64,000 nt of DNA from Pirellulales bacterium (GTDB taxonomy: Bacteria; Planctomycetota; Planctomycetia; Pirellulales; Lacipirellulaceae), in assembly GCA_022841705.1 (NCBI GenBank), contig JALHQZ010000011.1, forward strand, positions 20,664 through 84,663, read 5' to 3'. The notes beneath the pieces are model-generated. The model ran no database searches, was not told the DNA's origin, and worked only from the letters and a program-made list of their open reading frames with translations. A program made the translations under genes and the position numbers. How positions within the stretch are numbered: the stretch's first letter is position 1; the number at the start of each line of letters is the position of its first letter. This document shows positions 33,579 to 41,740 of the stretch, in pieces.

Positions 33579-33612
33579 AAATCAAGAATAAAAGAACATT
33601 GTTTCTTGATTT
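33579..33612. promoter_or_regulatory. 34-bp dyad between divergent cytochrome and nap operons
   Basis: AAATCAAGAA (33579-33588) and TTCTTGATTT (33603-33612) are perfect 10-bp inverted arms around a 14-bp AT-rich core. The site is 62 bp before the cytochrome start and 73 bp before napD. Placement at the centre of a divergent promoter suggests control of both operons, perhaps by the Rrf2 regulator encoded at 29832 or by an FNR/NarL-type factor. It does not match the FNR consensus orientation. Confidence 0.6.
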
Positions 33613-33685
33613 ATTCTCGAACAGCCGCTACACTCACGTTCGATTCCTCTCCGTCCGGCGAATCACGCTTCCCCCACTGACCGTC

Positions 33686-33988
33686 ATGCCGACCAGCGGC
33701 CTCGTCATTTCGACCTCCCATGTTGCCGACCTGCCGGCCGTTTGGGCGGCGCTGAGCGAGCGTCATGAGGTCACCTGCGGGGAGCCCCTTGGTGGGCGGC
33801 TGCCCATTGTCACCGACACCGCGAGCAAAGCCGAAGACCAAGCGCTCTGGGATTGGTTGTGGGAGCTCCCAGGAGTCGCGGCGGTGGATGTCGCCTTCAT
33901 TTATCTCGGTTGCGAAAGCCCCTCGGCGTCGTTTGAGGAGATTAGCGGACGCCGTACGGCCGGGAACCCAAGTCCGCACTCCGGTTAG
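33686..33988 (+). CDS. napD: NapD-like chaperone
   Basis: 100 residues. The ferredoxin-fold pattern S-G-L-V-I-S-T, then V-W-A-A-L-S-E-R-H-E-V, then L-W-D-W-L-W-E-L-P-G-V-A-A-V-D-V-A-F-I-Y matches NapD, which binds the Tat signal of NapA during Mo cofactor insertion. The ATG at 33686 begins the conserved part; the frame is open further back without similarity. napA begins 17 bp later. Confidence 0.85.
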   Translation: MPTSGLVISTSHVADLPAVWAALSERHEVTCGEPLGGRLPIVTDTASKAEDQALWDWLWELPGVAAVDVAFIYLGCESPSASFEEISGRRTAGNPSPHSG

Positions 33989-34005
33989 CCATAAGGAGAA
34001 GTCGT

Positions 34006-36504
34006 ATGAGTTTGGATCGGCGCGAAGCAATGAAGGTGGCCGCGATGTCGGCGGCTTGTGGGCTGGCCGAGTCGCTGGCGTCTCGCGGCCTGGCCGCACC
34101 GTTGCCTCCACTGCCCGAAAAGCCGGAAATTCCCGGCGTGGTATGGGACAAGGCGCCCTGTCGATTCTGCGGCACCGGGTGCCACGTGCAAGTCGGTGTT
34201 CAAGAAGGGAAGGTGGTTGCGATCGCCGGCGACCAACAGGCGGAGGTCAACCGCGGGCTCTTATGCGTTAAGGGCTACCACGTTGGCGGCATTCTCTATG
34301 GAGCCGACCGGCTCACCAAGCCAATGCTGCGGGTCAACGGTGAGTTGCAGCCGATCGAGTGGGACGAGGCGCTCGACATTGTCGCTCGGCGGATCATGGA
34401 AGTGGGGCCCAAGTTCGGCATGTACCTCTCGGGACAATCGACAATTCCGGAAGGATACGCCGGCAACAAGCTGATGCGCGGGGGTCTGTCGAACAATCAC
34501 CTCGATGCCAACGCCCGGCTCTGCATGGCGTCCGCCGTGACGGGGTTTCTCAGCACCTACGGCGTGGACGAACCCGCATCATGCTATGACGACCTCGACA
34601 ACTGTGACGCGATAATCTTATGGGGTAACAACCCGGCGGAGATGCACCCGGTTCTCTTCAGTCGCATCATCGACCGGCGGGTGCGCGGTGAAAAGATCGA
34701 AATCTTTGACATCGGCACACGGTGGACCCGCACCACGGAGCGCGCCGACCATCACCTATTGATGAAGCCGCACGGCGACCTAGCGATCGCCAACTGTGTC
34801 GCCCAGCAACTGATTGAGTGGGGCGCCATGGACGATGATTTTGTCGCACAACACTGTAACTTCCGAGCCGACCGCACGCCTGGAGCCTCCTGCACGCATG
34901 ACGATTACCTCGCGATGGTCGCCGAAAAGGGCTCGGCGGGCCTGTTTGGCGAGCCAATTGACTTCGAACAGTACAAGAAGCTGGTCTCCTTCTACACGCC
35001 CGAGAAAGCATCCGAATTGTCGGGAGTTCCAGCTGAGCAACTGGTGATGCTCGCGAAGCTCTTCGCAGACAAGCAGCGGCGAATTGTTTCGCTGTGGTGC
35101 ATGGGGATGAACCAGCACACCGCCGGCACCGCGATCAACAACTTGGTCCACGGCATTCATTTGCTCTCCGGGCATTGGGGCAAACCGGGCGATGGGCCGC
35201 AGTCGCTGACCGGACAACCTTCCGCGTGCGGCACCGTCCGCGAGGTTGGCGTCCTGAGCCACGCGCTCCCAGGCGGACGGCTGGTGGTGGACCCTGCGCA
35301 CCGCGCCGATGTGGAACAGCGCTGGAACTTGCCCGCGGGTCGCCTCAATCCCGAGATCGGCTTTCATACGGTCAAGATGTTTGAAGAATTTTGCAAGCCG
35401 ACTGCTCAGGGGGGAGCCATCAACACCATCTGGGTGCAGGTCACCAATCCGGGCCAGTCGCTGCCGAACACTCACAAGCTCTTCAAAGCCAAGCAGGGAC
35501 AGCCCGACAAGTTTCTCATCGTCTCGGAGGTCTACCCCACGGCCACGACGGAACTGGCGGACCTCGTGCTTCCTTCGGCCATGTGGGTCGAGAAAAACGG
35601 CGTCTACGGCAACAGCGAACGCCGCACCCAGCAGTGGTTCAAGATGGTCGACCCGCCCGGCGAAGCTCGCGACGATTGTTGGCAGATTATCGCCGTTGCC
35701 CGGCGCCTCTTGGAACTTGGCCACGAAGGTCTTAAGGACGAAGCTGGCGAGTGGCTCTTCACGATGCGGGACGAAGCCGGCGCGGAGGTCCCCATTTGGG
35801 AGTGGGACAACTACTACGGCCGCGTGAATGTTGATCGGGCGCTCTTCGACGAATACCGGCAGTTCACGTTCATGAAACACAAGAACGTCGCCCCGTACGA
35901 CCAACTCGTCGCCCACCGCGGCCTGCGCTGGCCGGTGATCGAGACCGCGAACGGGGGATTCAAAGAGACCCGCTGGCGGTTTGTTGAAGGCTCTGATGTC
36001 TATGTCCAACCCGGCAAGAAGTTTCAGTTTTACCACTCGGTCACCAAGGACGACCGTGCGCTGATCTGGTTCCGCCCGCATCAGGACCCCGCCGAGACAT
36101 GCAGTGGGCAGTACCCCTTCATGTTGACCACCGGACGAGTCTTGGAGCACTGGCACACCGGTACGCTAACCGGGCGTGTTAAGCAGCTTTCCAACGCGAT
36201 GCCCAAGGCCTACTTGGAGATGAACGCTGAAGACGCGCGCGAGCTGGGGATTGTTAACGGCGAGGAGGTCGAACTGCGCACGATTCGCGGCAAGATGCGA
36301 TTACCGGTCTGGATTGACGGTCGCGCTCGGCCGCCGCGCGGGACATTATTCGTGCCGTTCTTTGACGAGACCGCCCCGATCAACGACCTCACGCTCGATG
36401 CGATCGACCCCTTCTCCAAGCAGCCCGACTATAAAAAGAGCGCCGCTCGGGTCACGAAGATTACCGACCTCGCCCCCTCCGGCAGTGAAGAGGTAAGGCC
36501 GTGA
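34006..36504 (+). CDS. napA: NapA: periplasmic nitrate reductase catalytic subunit
   Basis: 832 residues. A Tat signal (S-L-D-R-R-E-A-M-K) opens the protein. The [4Fe-4S] site is Cys52, Cys55, Cys59 and Cys87 in C-R-F-C-G-T-G-C and G-L-L-C-V-K-G-Y. The molybdenum ligand is Cys173 in A-N-A-R-L-C-M-A-S-A-V. Late blocks (T-G-R-V-L-E-H-W-H-T-G-T-L-T-G-R-V, R-G-T-L-F-V-P-F-F-D-E) are typical of NapA rather than assimilatory Nas. It reduces nitrate to nitrite with bis-MGD Mo. RBS AAGGAGAAG precedes the ATG. The stop overlaps the next gene by 4 bp (GTGA). Confidence 0.96.
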   Translation: MSLDRREAMKVAAMSAACGLAESLASRGLAAPLPPLPEKPEIPGVVWDKAPCRFCGTGCHVQVGVQEGKVVAIAGDQQAEVNRGLLCVKGYHVGGILYGADRLTKPMLRVNGELQPIEWDEALDIVARRIMEVGPKFGMYLSGQSTIPEGYAGNKLMRGGLSNNHLDANARLCMASAVTGFLSTYGVDEPASCYDDLDNCDAIILWGNNPAEMHPVLFSRIIDRRVRGEKIEIFDIGTRWTRTTERADHHLLMKPHGDLAIANCVAQQLIEWGAMDDDFVAQHCNFRADRTPGASCTHDDYLAMVAEKGSAGLFGEPIDFEQYKKLVSFYTPEKASELSGVPAEQLVMLAKLFADKQRRIVSLWCMGMNQHTAGTAINNLVHGIHLLSGHWGKPGDGPQSLTGQPSACGTVREVGVLSHALPGGRLVVDPAHRADVEQRWNLPAGRLNPEIGFHTVKMFEEFCKPTAQGGAINTIWVQVTNPGQSLPNTHKLFKAKQGQPDKFLIVSEVYPTATTELADLVLPSAMWVEKNGVYGNSERRTQQWFKMVDPPGEARDDCWQIIAVARRLLELGHEGLKDEAGEWLFTMRDEAGAEVPIWEWDNYYGRVNVDRALFDEYRQFTFMKHKNVAPYDQLVAHRGLRWPVIETANGGFKETRWRFVEGSDVYVQPGKKFQFYHSVTKDDRALIWFRPHQDPAETCSGQYPFMLTTGRVLEHWHTGTLTGRVKQLSNAMPKAYLEMNAEDARELGIVNGEEVELRTIRGKMRLPVWIDGRARPPRGTLFVPFFDETAPINDLTLDAIDPFSKQPDYKKSAARVTKITDLAPSGSEEVRP

Positions 36505-37334
36505 CTCAGTCTACTGATCAAAATCACAGCCAACGACAGCGACTCGGCCACATGGCGTTGGCGGTAACTATTGGCGTCTCGGTCGCCGGGTTCTTGATTG
36601 GCGCCCGCGAACTGCCCGAGAGACGTCGCTCCGTGGTCGCTGCGGAAGAGAGCGGGGCTGCGCGTGCGGGGCTCCCCCCCGTAGTGGTCGAGTATTTGAA
36701 AATGTCCAAGGTGACCCGGGGTCCCAATTCGAATTGGACGCAGTCGCTCCCCACACACCAGGACGATCCTACGCAGTTCTTTGGCGACAAGTCCGCCACC
36801 GATCAGCAGCGGGCTGCGGCCGTTGCAATCCGTGGCGAGCGTCGGGCCTTCAGCGGCGCCCCGCCGGTAGTCCCCCACGCGATCGACGAGCGGAACGCCC
36901 AGGCCTGCCTGGCCTGCCATGGGGCGGGGTTCAAGGTGGGGCAGGTCATTGCTCCCAAGATGAGCCACCACTACTTACCGAACTGCACGCAGTGTCACGT
37001 CGAGGGTGCGCAGAATGCCCCGTGGGCCATCGCCTCGACAACCGCAACGCAATCCCAATTCGTCGGCCTCGCGGAGCCTGGCCGAGGCGAACGAATTGGC
37101 CCTGGCGCTCCGCCGACCATCCCCCACTCGGTCTGGATGCGCTCCGACTGTGTCACCTGTCACGGCTCGCTGGGCAAAGAGGGGCTCCGTACCAGCCATC
37201 CCTGGCGCGTCAACTGCACGCAGTGCCACGCCCCCAGCCGCGGCTTTGACTGGGCGCCTTTGGAGCTGCCTCTTCCGCTGCCCCACCCACAGAAAAAATC
37301 CCTCGGCCCGCTCGCGAGGGCGAACGTTCCATGA
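36501..37334 (+). CDS. napB: NapB-like cytochrome with two duplicated dihaem units (tetrahaem)
   Basis: 277 residues with one N-terminal membrane helix (M-A-L-A-V-T-I-G-V-S-V-A-G-F-L-I-G-A). The haem motifs are C-L-A-C-H (136-140), C-T-Q-C-H (162-166), C-V-T-C-H (217-221) and C-T-Q-C-H (239-243). Two blocks are alike: G-A-P-P-V-V-P-H-A ... C-L-A-C-H-G ... S-H ... N-C-T-Q-C-H, and G-A-P-P-T-I-P-H-S ... C-V-T-C-H-G ... S-H ... N-C-T-Q-C-H. Each block is a NapB-type dihaem unit, so the subunit is a tandem duplication of a normally dihaem protein. Role: electron donor to NapA. GTG start overlaps napA stop. Confidence 0.88.
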   Translation: MTQSTDQNHSQRQRLGHMALAVTIGVSVAGFLIGARELPERRRSVVAAEESGAARAGLPPVVVEYLKMSKVTRGPNSNWTQSLPTHQDDPTQFFGDKSATDQQRAAAVAIRGERRAFSGAPPVVPHAIDERNAQACLACHGAGFKVGQVIAPKMSHHYLPNCTQCHVEGAQNAPWAIASTTATQSQFVGLAEPGRGERIGPGAPPTIPHSVWMRSDCVTCHGSLGKEGLRTSHPWRVNCTQCHAPSRGFDWAPLELPLPLPHPQKKSLGPLARANVP

Positions 37335-37660
37335 GTATCAGAGCAGCAGTGATCAGCCGACGACAGTTGCTCTCCGGCATCTGGAAACCACCTGTCGCGC
37401 CCGCTCGGAAGGTTGGCGGTGACGACGCGATTTCACAAGTCGCGGTAATCCAAGGCCGACTCTGCCTGGCCTACCGCAATCTGTTCTGTTCGACCTGCGT
37501 TGAACGGTGCCCCGTCAAGGGTGCGATCGAAGTGCGCGCGGGCGTGCCCCAGGTCGTGGCATCGATTTGCACCGGCTGTGGAGACTGTCAAGTGGTTTGT
37601 CCTGCGCCCGGCAACGCGGTGAGGATGATTGCTTCCCCAAGCAGGAAAGAAAACCAATGA
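37331..37660 (+). CDS. napF: NapF-like ferredoxin
   Basis: 109 residues with two Cys groups: C-S-T-C-V-E-R-C-P and C-T-G-C-G-D-C-Q-V-V-C-P, a ferredoxin fold with at least two clusters. An N-terminal S-R-R-Q-L-L-S-G resembles NapF, which matures or reduces NapA in the cytoplasm. It lacks the third cluster seen in many NapF proteins. ATGA overlaps with neighbours on both sides fix it in the operon. Confidence 0.8.
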   Translation: MSIRAAVISRRQLLSGIWKPPVAPARKVGGDDAISQVAVIQGRLCLAYRNLFCSTCVERCPVKGAIEVRAGVPQVVASICTGCGDCQVVCPAPGNAVRMIASPSRKENQ

Positions 37661-37968
37661 ACCGACTTCCCGATTTGCACCAAGCATCGCTCGACGAGGA
37701 AACCCTCGATGCGCTCTTCCAGGACATTGCCACGTTTGGCAAGGAGATCGAAGTGACCCCGAAGTGGCAGGCCCGCCGGGAGGTTGGTGACGCATCCATG
37801 ACTCTCCACGAAGCTCACGCCGCTCTCCGCGACCGCTCGTTGCGCGGGGCGCAACTCCGCTACATCTTTCAGGGTCAATTGTGGTGCGACACCCTCGTGC
37901 GCGCCCTCGAGGGGTGGCAGCTAACACGCATCAATCTGGACCTGGCGACCGAAAGGAGTACGGCATAA
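37657..37968 (+). CDS. Hypothetical protein of the nap operon (103 aa)
   Basis: 103 residues, no signal peptide, no haem or Cys cluster. The sequence includes D-A-L-F-Q-D-I-A-T-F-G-K-E-I, G-D-A-S-M-T-L-H-E-A-H and L-R-Y-I-F-Q-G-Q-L-W-C-D-T-L. The ATG overlaps the napF stop (ATGA), so it is translated with the operon. No family recognised. A soluble cytoplasmic helper for nitrate reductase maturation is possible. Confidence 0.8.
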   Translation: MNRLPDLHQASLDEETLDALFQDIATFGKEIEVTPKWQARREVGDASMTLHEAHAALRDRSLRGAQLRYIFQGQLWCDTLVRALEGWQLTRINLDLATERSTA

Positions 37969-38082
37969 GTGAATTACTCGATAACCGAGCGCATCGAATC
38001 GCGGGCGACCTCGGATATCTCGATGCTCTCGATGTTGGAAGACACAGAGTCGATGCGTCGCAAGACCGCAGCGAGCGGGTAG
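37969..38082 (+). CDS. Possible 37-residue ORF at the end of the nap operon
   Basis: A GTG directly follows the stop of the preceding gene, with AAAGGAG 12 bases upstream. The product (M-N-Y-S-I-T-E-R-I-E-S-R-A-T-S-D-I...) is hydrophilic, rich in Ser/Met/Glu, with no membrane helix, so it is not NapE-like. Coding is uncertain. Confidence 0.3.
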   Translation: MNYSITERIESRATSDISMLSMLEDTESMRRKTAASG

Positions 38083-38137
38083 CATACTCGTTCGGCGGCT
38101 CGGGCGGCGTTAGTCTCATTTTTGGGAGGAGTTTCTC

Positions 38138-38653
38138 ATGCATCGCGCCCTTAACGCCGCCGTGTTTCTTCTGTCCTTGATCGGCGCCGCACCCTGTGCG
38201 ATTGCGGATCAAGATCCCATCGGGCCTTTCTCGTTGGTGTTCAATCAGCCGATTGAATTGATCTTCCCTAACCATGTCTTGCCTCCGCCCTCGGTCAAGG
38301 TGTTGCAGTTCGTCGGCGAGGCGATCAACAGCGGATCGGGCGCAGCCGAACTTGCGATCCATTTCGACTACATCGATTCGGCCGGCAACTCGATCATCGT
38401 TCCGCTTCCCAACTTCTACCGCAATCTCCTCCCCCCGGCTCCGACTCCCCAGCGAATTGAGGCCGGGCCAGTGGTATTGCCGTACTGCCCGCCACAGGTC
38501 AGCATTCATTTCGAGTTGTTGACTCCCGGCGAGATCACCATGCAAGGCGTGTTCGATCACACATGTGTTGCCATCCCTGAGCCCACGACGGCGTCGCTCG
38601 CCATAGTCGCCGCACTCGCGACTTGGGCACGTCGGCGGCGCCGCAATTCCTAA
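38138..38653 (+). CDS. PEP-CTERM protein 1
   Basis: 171 residues: signal peptide, a beta-rich middle, and a C-terminal sorting signal of I-P-E-P-T-T, a hydrophobic stretch (A-S-L-A-I-V-A-A-L-A-T-W-A) and R-R-R-R-R. Such proteins are recognised by an exosortase for cell-surface anchoring. A strong GGGAGGAG RBS precedes the ATG. It starts the PEP-CTERM gene row; function of the middle part is unknown. Confidence 0.85.
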   Translation: MHRALNAAVFLLSLIGAAPCAIADQDPIGPFSLVFNQPIELIFPNHVLPPPSVKVLQFVGEAINSGSGAAELAIHFDYIDSAGNSIIVPLPNFYRNLLPPAPTPQRIEAGPVVLPYCPPQVSIHFELLTPGEITMQGVFDHTCVAIPEPTTASLAIVAALATWARRRRRNS

Positions 38654-38872
38654 TTCACGGCGTGCGGAGTCCGACGAGCGATTCGGATCAAGGGCAACCG
38701 TCGCTCGCGCGTTGGCGGACTTACAGTCAACACTTCACCCGATGGCTGCGCTGGACAGCCGTCGGGCGGACATCTGCGAACATTCTCGCAGAAGTTTCCC
38801 GGCTCATGGATTTGCCAGCGCACGGACGCCATCGCGATCAGCAATCACCCTTAACAGGTAGGAGAACGTACC

Positions 38873-39538
38873 ATGAAACAACTCTGTCTGCTCATCGTCA
38901 TTGGCATTCTGACAGGCCGAGGGTCGACCGCCCTGGCGTGGGATGCGTACAACAACTTCGGCTCGGGGGACGTTTACGACGACGACACAGGACATGGCGT
39001 TGCCGGGACGATGACAGGGCCGCCATTCTTTACGCCGCCGCGAATCAGCGGCTCTCGGTTCACGTCGGCCGCGACCGGCCAACTAGCGGTAATCCGAATC
39101 GCCCTGCACTGGATCCGCGGAACGAATCTCCTCGACGTGCGGCTCCACGAGGCTGACGCCGCCGGCGAACTGGGACCCGTGCTGGCGTCATTCACCCGCA
39201 GCGACGTCCCGCCGTTCGGCGGACTCGACGCGCCCGAGACGCTCGTCAACTCCGATCCTACCGTGACTTTGACCGCAGGTAATCGGTATTGGATCGTCGT
39301 GGCCCCTGGAGTCGGAAACACCGAGGCCGTGTGGAATTGGAACTCGCTGGGTTCGGCCGATCGGAGGACTTTTTCCATCAACGGCGGGGCGACGTACTCG
39401 TACCTTGAAGGGCGTGTCGGTGCAATGCGGATCGAAGTCGTTCCCGAGCCAACGGCGGCGGCGTTGGTCGTCGCGGGAGTCGTCTTGATGGGTGTTATTC
39501 GCCGTCGTCGGCAGCTGCGGCATCGACGGACTTTTTAG
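38873..39538 (+). CDS. PEP-CTERM protein 2
   Basis: 221 residues with a signal peptide (L-C-L-L-I-V-I-G-I-L-T-G) and the sorting signal V-P-E-P-T-A followed by a hydrophobic segment and R-R-R-R. The middle (D-P-T-V-T-L-T-A-G-N-R-Y-W-I-V-V, then N-T-E-A-V-W-N-W) resembles choice-of-anchor repeat domains that fold as beta-sandwiches. It is part of a row of five and separated by 220 bp from the first. Confidence 0.85.
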   Translation: MKQLCLLIVIGILTGRGSTALAWDAYNNFGSGDVYDDDTGHGVAGTMTGPPFFTPPRISGSRFTSAATGQLAVIRIALHWIRGTNLLDVRLHEADAAGELGPVLASFTRSDVPPFGGLDAPETLVNSDPTVTLTAGNRYWIVVAPGVGNTEAVWNWNSLGSADRRTFSINGGATYSYLEGRVGAMRIEVVPEPTAAALVVAGVVLMGVIRRRRQLRHRRTF

Positions 39539-39580
39539 CTTGCCTCACCAGCCAAGTATCACTTTTTATGGAAGTAAACA

Positions 39581-40591
39581 ATGCGCACTTTACTAACTGT
39601 CCGGGGACCAAACCTTAAAGCGTTGGTGGCAGTTGTCTGCCTGGCGCTACTCATGGCTATCAGCCAATCGGCCAAAGCCGAGCTTATTAGCGGCGTGCAG
39701 GCTGACATCATCGGGCAAATCTTCAGTTCTCCAGCGGACCTCCGTCCCGGCGGCGCCTCCGCTCATGCGTATTACAAATACCCAAACCCGCCTGTCGTTC
39801 TGGCACTGCCTGACGATCCGCACCGGTACCAGGGCGAAGCAACAATCGATCTCTCCAACTCAATGCGGCCCATCCGGCTATTCGCGACGGACTTCCAAGG
39901 TGACTTCTTTACCGGCGTGACGGCCAGCGCCCAGTGGATCGACACGATCAGAGTCAGCGGATCCGGGCCTTGGCCCGATCATTTGCGAGTCCAAATCAAC
40001 GTCCACAGCGTGCTCAGTCTGCCGCCGACCGGCGGGGGCGGTGGGGGGAAAGCCGCGGTTGGCGTCTTTCAGCAAGATTCCAGTGGACTGATTGGAGATG
40101 TTGGTTGTTGCATTCAGTCGGAATTTAGCCCAATGGGAGTCGGCTCCGCAACGGGTTATTTCGGCCGAATCTTTGACGATGAAGGGATTCGCCAAGGAGG
40201 TGAAGGCGTGTATGGCTTTTCGGAATTCGGCGACCTTTCAGTCTGGCACACGTTTCTCGACTTACCCCGAATCGGCAATGACTCCGAGCCCGAGGGCTAC
40301 CTGCTGAACTTGCATGCATACGCTTCGGCCATCGCGTTTCGGAGCCCGTCCGTCACCGCAGACGCCTTTAACAGCATCACCATCGGGGCCGTGACGATGC
40401 CTAACGGCTCGGCCGTTCCAGGAGGCGTGAGCTTTGCTTCGGGCTATCAGATTGGCGTCCCCGAACCCTACGCATTCACTCTCGCGGCCGTTGCACTCGG
40501 CAGTCTGGCGGCACTCGACCGCTGCTTTCAGATCTTGAAATCTCACTCACCCGCTTCTCTAGCCGCATCACCATTAAAGGGGATCAACTGA
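39581..40591 (+). CDS. PEP-CTERM-like protein 3
   Basis: 336 residues. Signal peptide (A-L-V-A-V-V-C-L-A-L-L-M-A-I-S-Q-S-A-K-A), a long beta-rich middle with a Gly-rich G-G-G-G-G-G-K turn, and a C-terminal V-P-E-P-Y-A-F-T-L-A-A-V-A-L-G-S-L-A-A-L. The usual trailing Arg cluster is weak, with about 25 more residues after it. The stop shares one base with the next start (TGATG), so they are coupled. Confidence 0.8.
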   Translation: MRTLLTVRGPNLKALVAVVCLALLMAISQSAKAELISGVQADIIGQIFSSPADLRPGGASAHAYYKYPNPPVVLALPDDPHRYQGEATIDLSNSMRPIRLFATDFQGDFFTGVTASAQWIDTIRVSGSGPWPDHLRVQINVHSVLSLPPTGGGGGGKAAVGVFQQDSSGLIGDVGCCIQSEFSPMGVGSATGYFGRIFDDEGIRQGGEGVYGFSEFGDLSVWHTFLDLPRIGNDSEPEGYLLNLHAYASAIAFRSPSVTADAFNSITIGAVTMPNGSAVPGGVSFASGYQIGVPEPYAFTLAAVALGSLAALDRCFQILKSHSPASLAASPLKGIN

Positions 40592-41571
40592 TGAGGATTA
40601 TTCGCCCACTCATGCTTCTCATTGCGTCACTTTTGTGTAACGCCATCGGTGACGACGTCGCCGCCGACATCGTAGCATTCGGCAGCGGGGTCAACTCGTT
40701 CAACATGGAGTTCGTGCCAATCGGTAATCCGGGCAACCCCGCTGACATAACCGGGAGTCCGAGCCCAGCCGGGGCAGTCACATACAACTACAACATGGGC
40801 AAATTTGAAGTCAGCCGCGACATGGTGACCAAGGCCAACGCTGCAGGCGGACTGGGTCTGACTCTTGCCAATATGGCTGCGTACAACGGCAATGGCCTGA
40901 ATCGCCCTGGGACGGGCGTCACTTGGTTGGAGGCTGCCCGATTTGTGAATTGGCTCAATACCAGCAAGGGGTTTCAGCCCGCCTATAAGTTCACCACCAA
41001 CAATGTCACCGAGGGGAATTCCCTTTGGCAGCCGTCTGATCCGGGCTACAACGCGTCAAATCGGTATCGAAATACAGGCGCGCACTACTTCTTGCCGAGC
41101 GCGGACGAATGGTACAAGGCGGCGTACTACAATCCAGTCTTTGGGAACTACTGGGATTTTCCGACCGGCAGCAATTCCGACCCTTACCCAGTGGCGTCGG
41201 GAACGTCCAACGGGAACGCCGTCTACTGGCAGCCTTCCGGTGGTCCAGCAGACGTGCAGTTGGCCGGCGGCCTGAGCGCCTACAAAACGATGGGGATGGG
41301 GGGAAACGTTTATGAATGGCTGGAGACTGAAGAAGACCTCAGCAACAACTTATCGAAAACGAATCGCCTGCTTCGTGGTGGCGCGTGGTTTCAAACATCC
41401 TCAAACGGTCTCAGTTCGTCGTACTTAACTAGCAACCATTACGGAAGCCAAGATGTCACCGTCGGCTTTCGCGTCGCGAGTGTGGCGATTCCGGAATCAA
41501 GTTCGGTGCTGTTTGGCGGCGTCGTCACGCTCGGATTGTGTTGCTGGATCAAGCTCAAGAGGTGCCTATAA
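40591..41571 (+). CDS. SUMF1/formylglycine-generating-enzyme-like domain protein with PEP-CTERM tail
   Basis: 326 residues. A signal peptide precedes a FGE-sulfatase (SUMF1/EgtB) fold: Y-N-M-G-K-F-E-V-S, G-V-T-W-L-E-A-A-R-F-V-N-W-L-N, L-P-S-A-D-E-W-Y-K-A-A-Y-Y, G-N-V-Y-E-W and L-R-G-G-A-W-F, ending V-G-F-R-V-A. The two catalytic Cys residues of true FGE are not visible, so it is probably not a sulfatase maturase. The tail I-P-E-S-S-S, hydrophobic run and K-L-K-R-C-L is a PEP-CTERM variant. Surface-exposed, role unknown. Confidence 0.85.
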   Translation: MRIIRPLMLLIASLLCNAIGDDVAADIVAFGSGVNSFNMEFVPIGNPGNPADITGSPSPAGAVTYNYNMGKFEVSRDMVTKANAAGGLGLTLANMAAYNGNGLNRPGTGVTWLEAARFVNWLNTSKGFQPAYKFTTNNVTEGNSLWQPSDPGYNASNRYRNTGAHYFLPSADEWYKAAYYNPVFGNYWDFPTGSNSDPYPVASGTSNGNAVYWQPSGGPADVQLAGGLSAYKTMGMGGNVYEWLETEEDLSNNLSKTNRLLRGGAWFQTSSNGLSSSYLTSNHYGSQDVTVGFRVASVAIPESSSVLFGGVVTLGLCCWIKLKRCL

Positions 41572-41740
41572 CTCACAAGCACGATCGATGCCTCGGCTAT
41601 AAACTCGCAGTTTCCATCCCTCTCGATAAGTAGCCATGCACAACATCAGCTTCGTGTGCTCCTGCGAATAGTTTCGGCAAGCTGGCTGTGCTTCGCGCAG
41701 CCAGTAAATCACTTCCCCGTCTTTTGTGAGGATTTTCAAA

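Noticed and set aside
34780..36156. 458-aa ORF antisense to napA
   Set aside because: It is a shadow of GC-rich napA codons and carries no recognisable motif.
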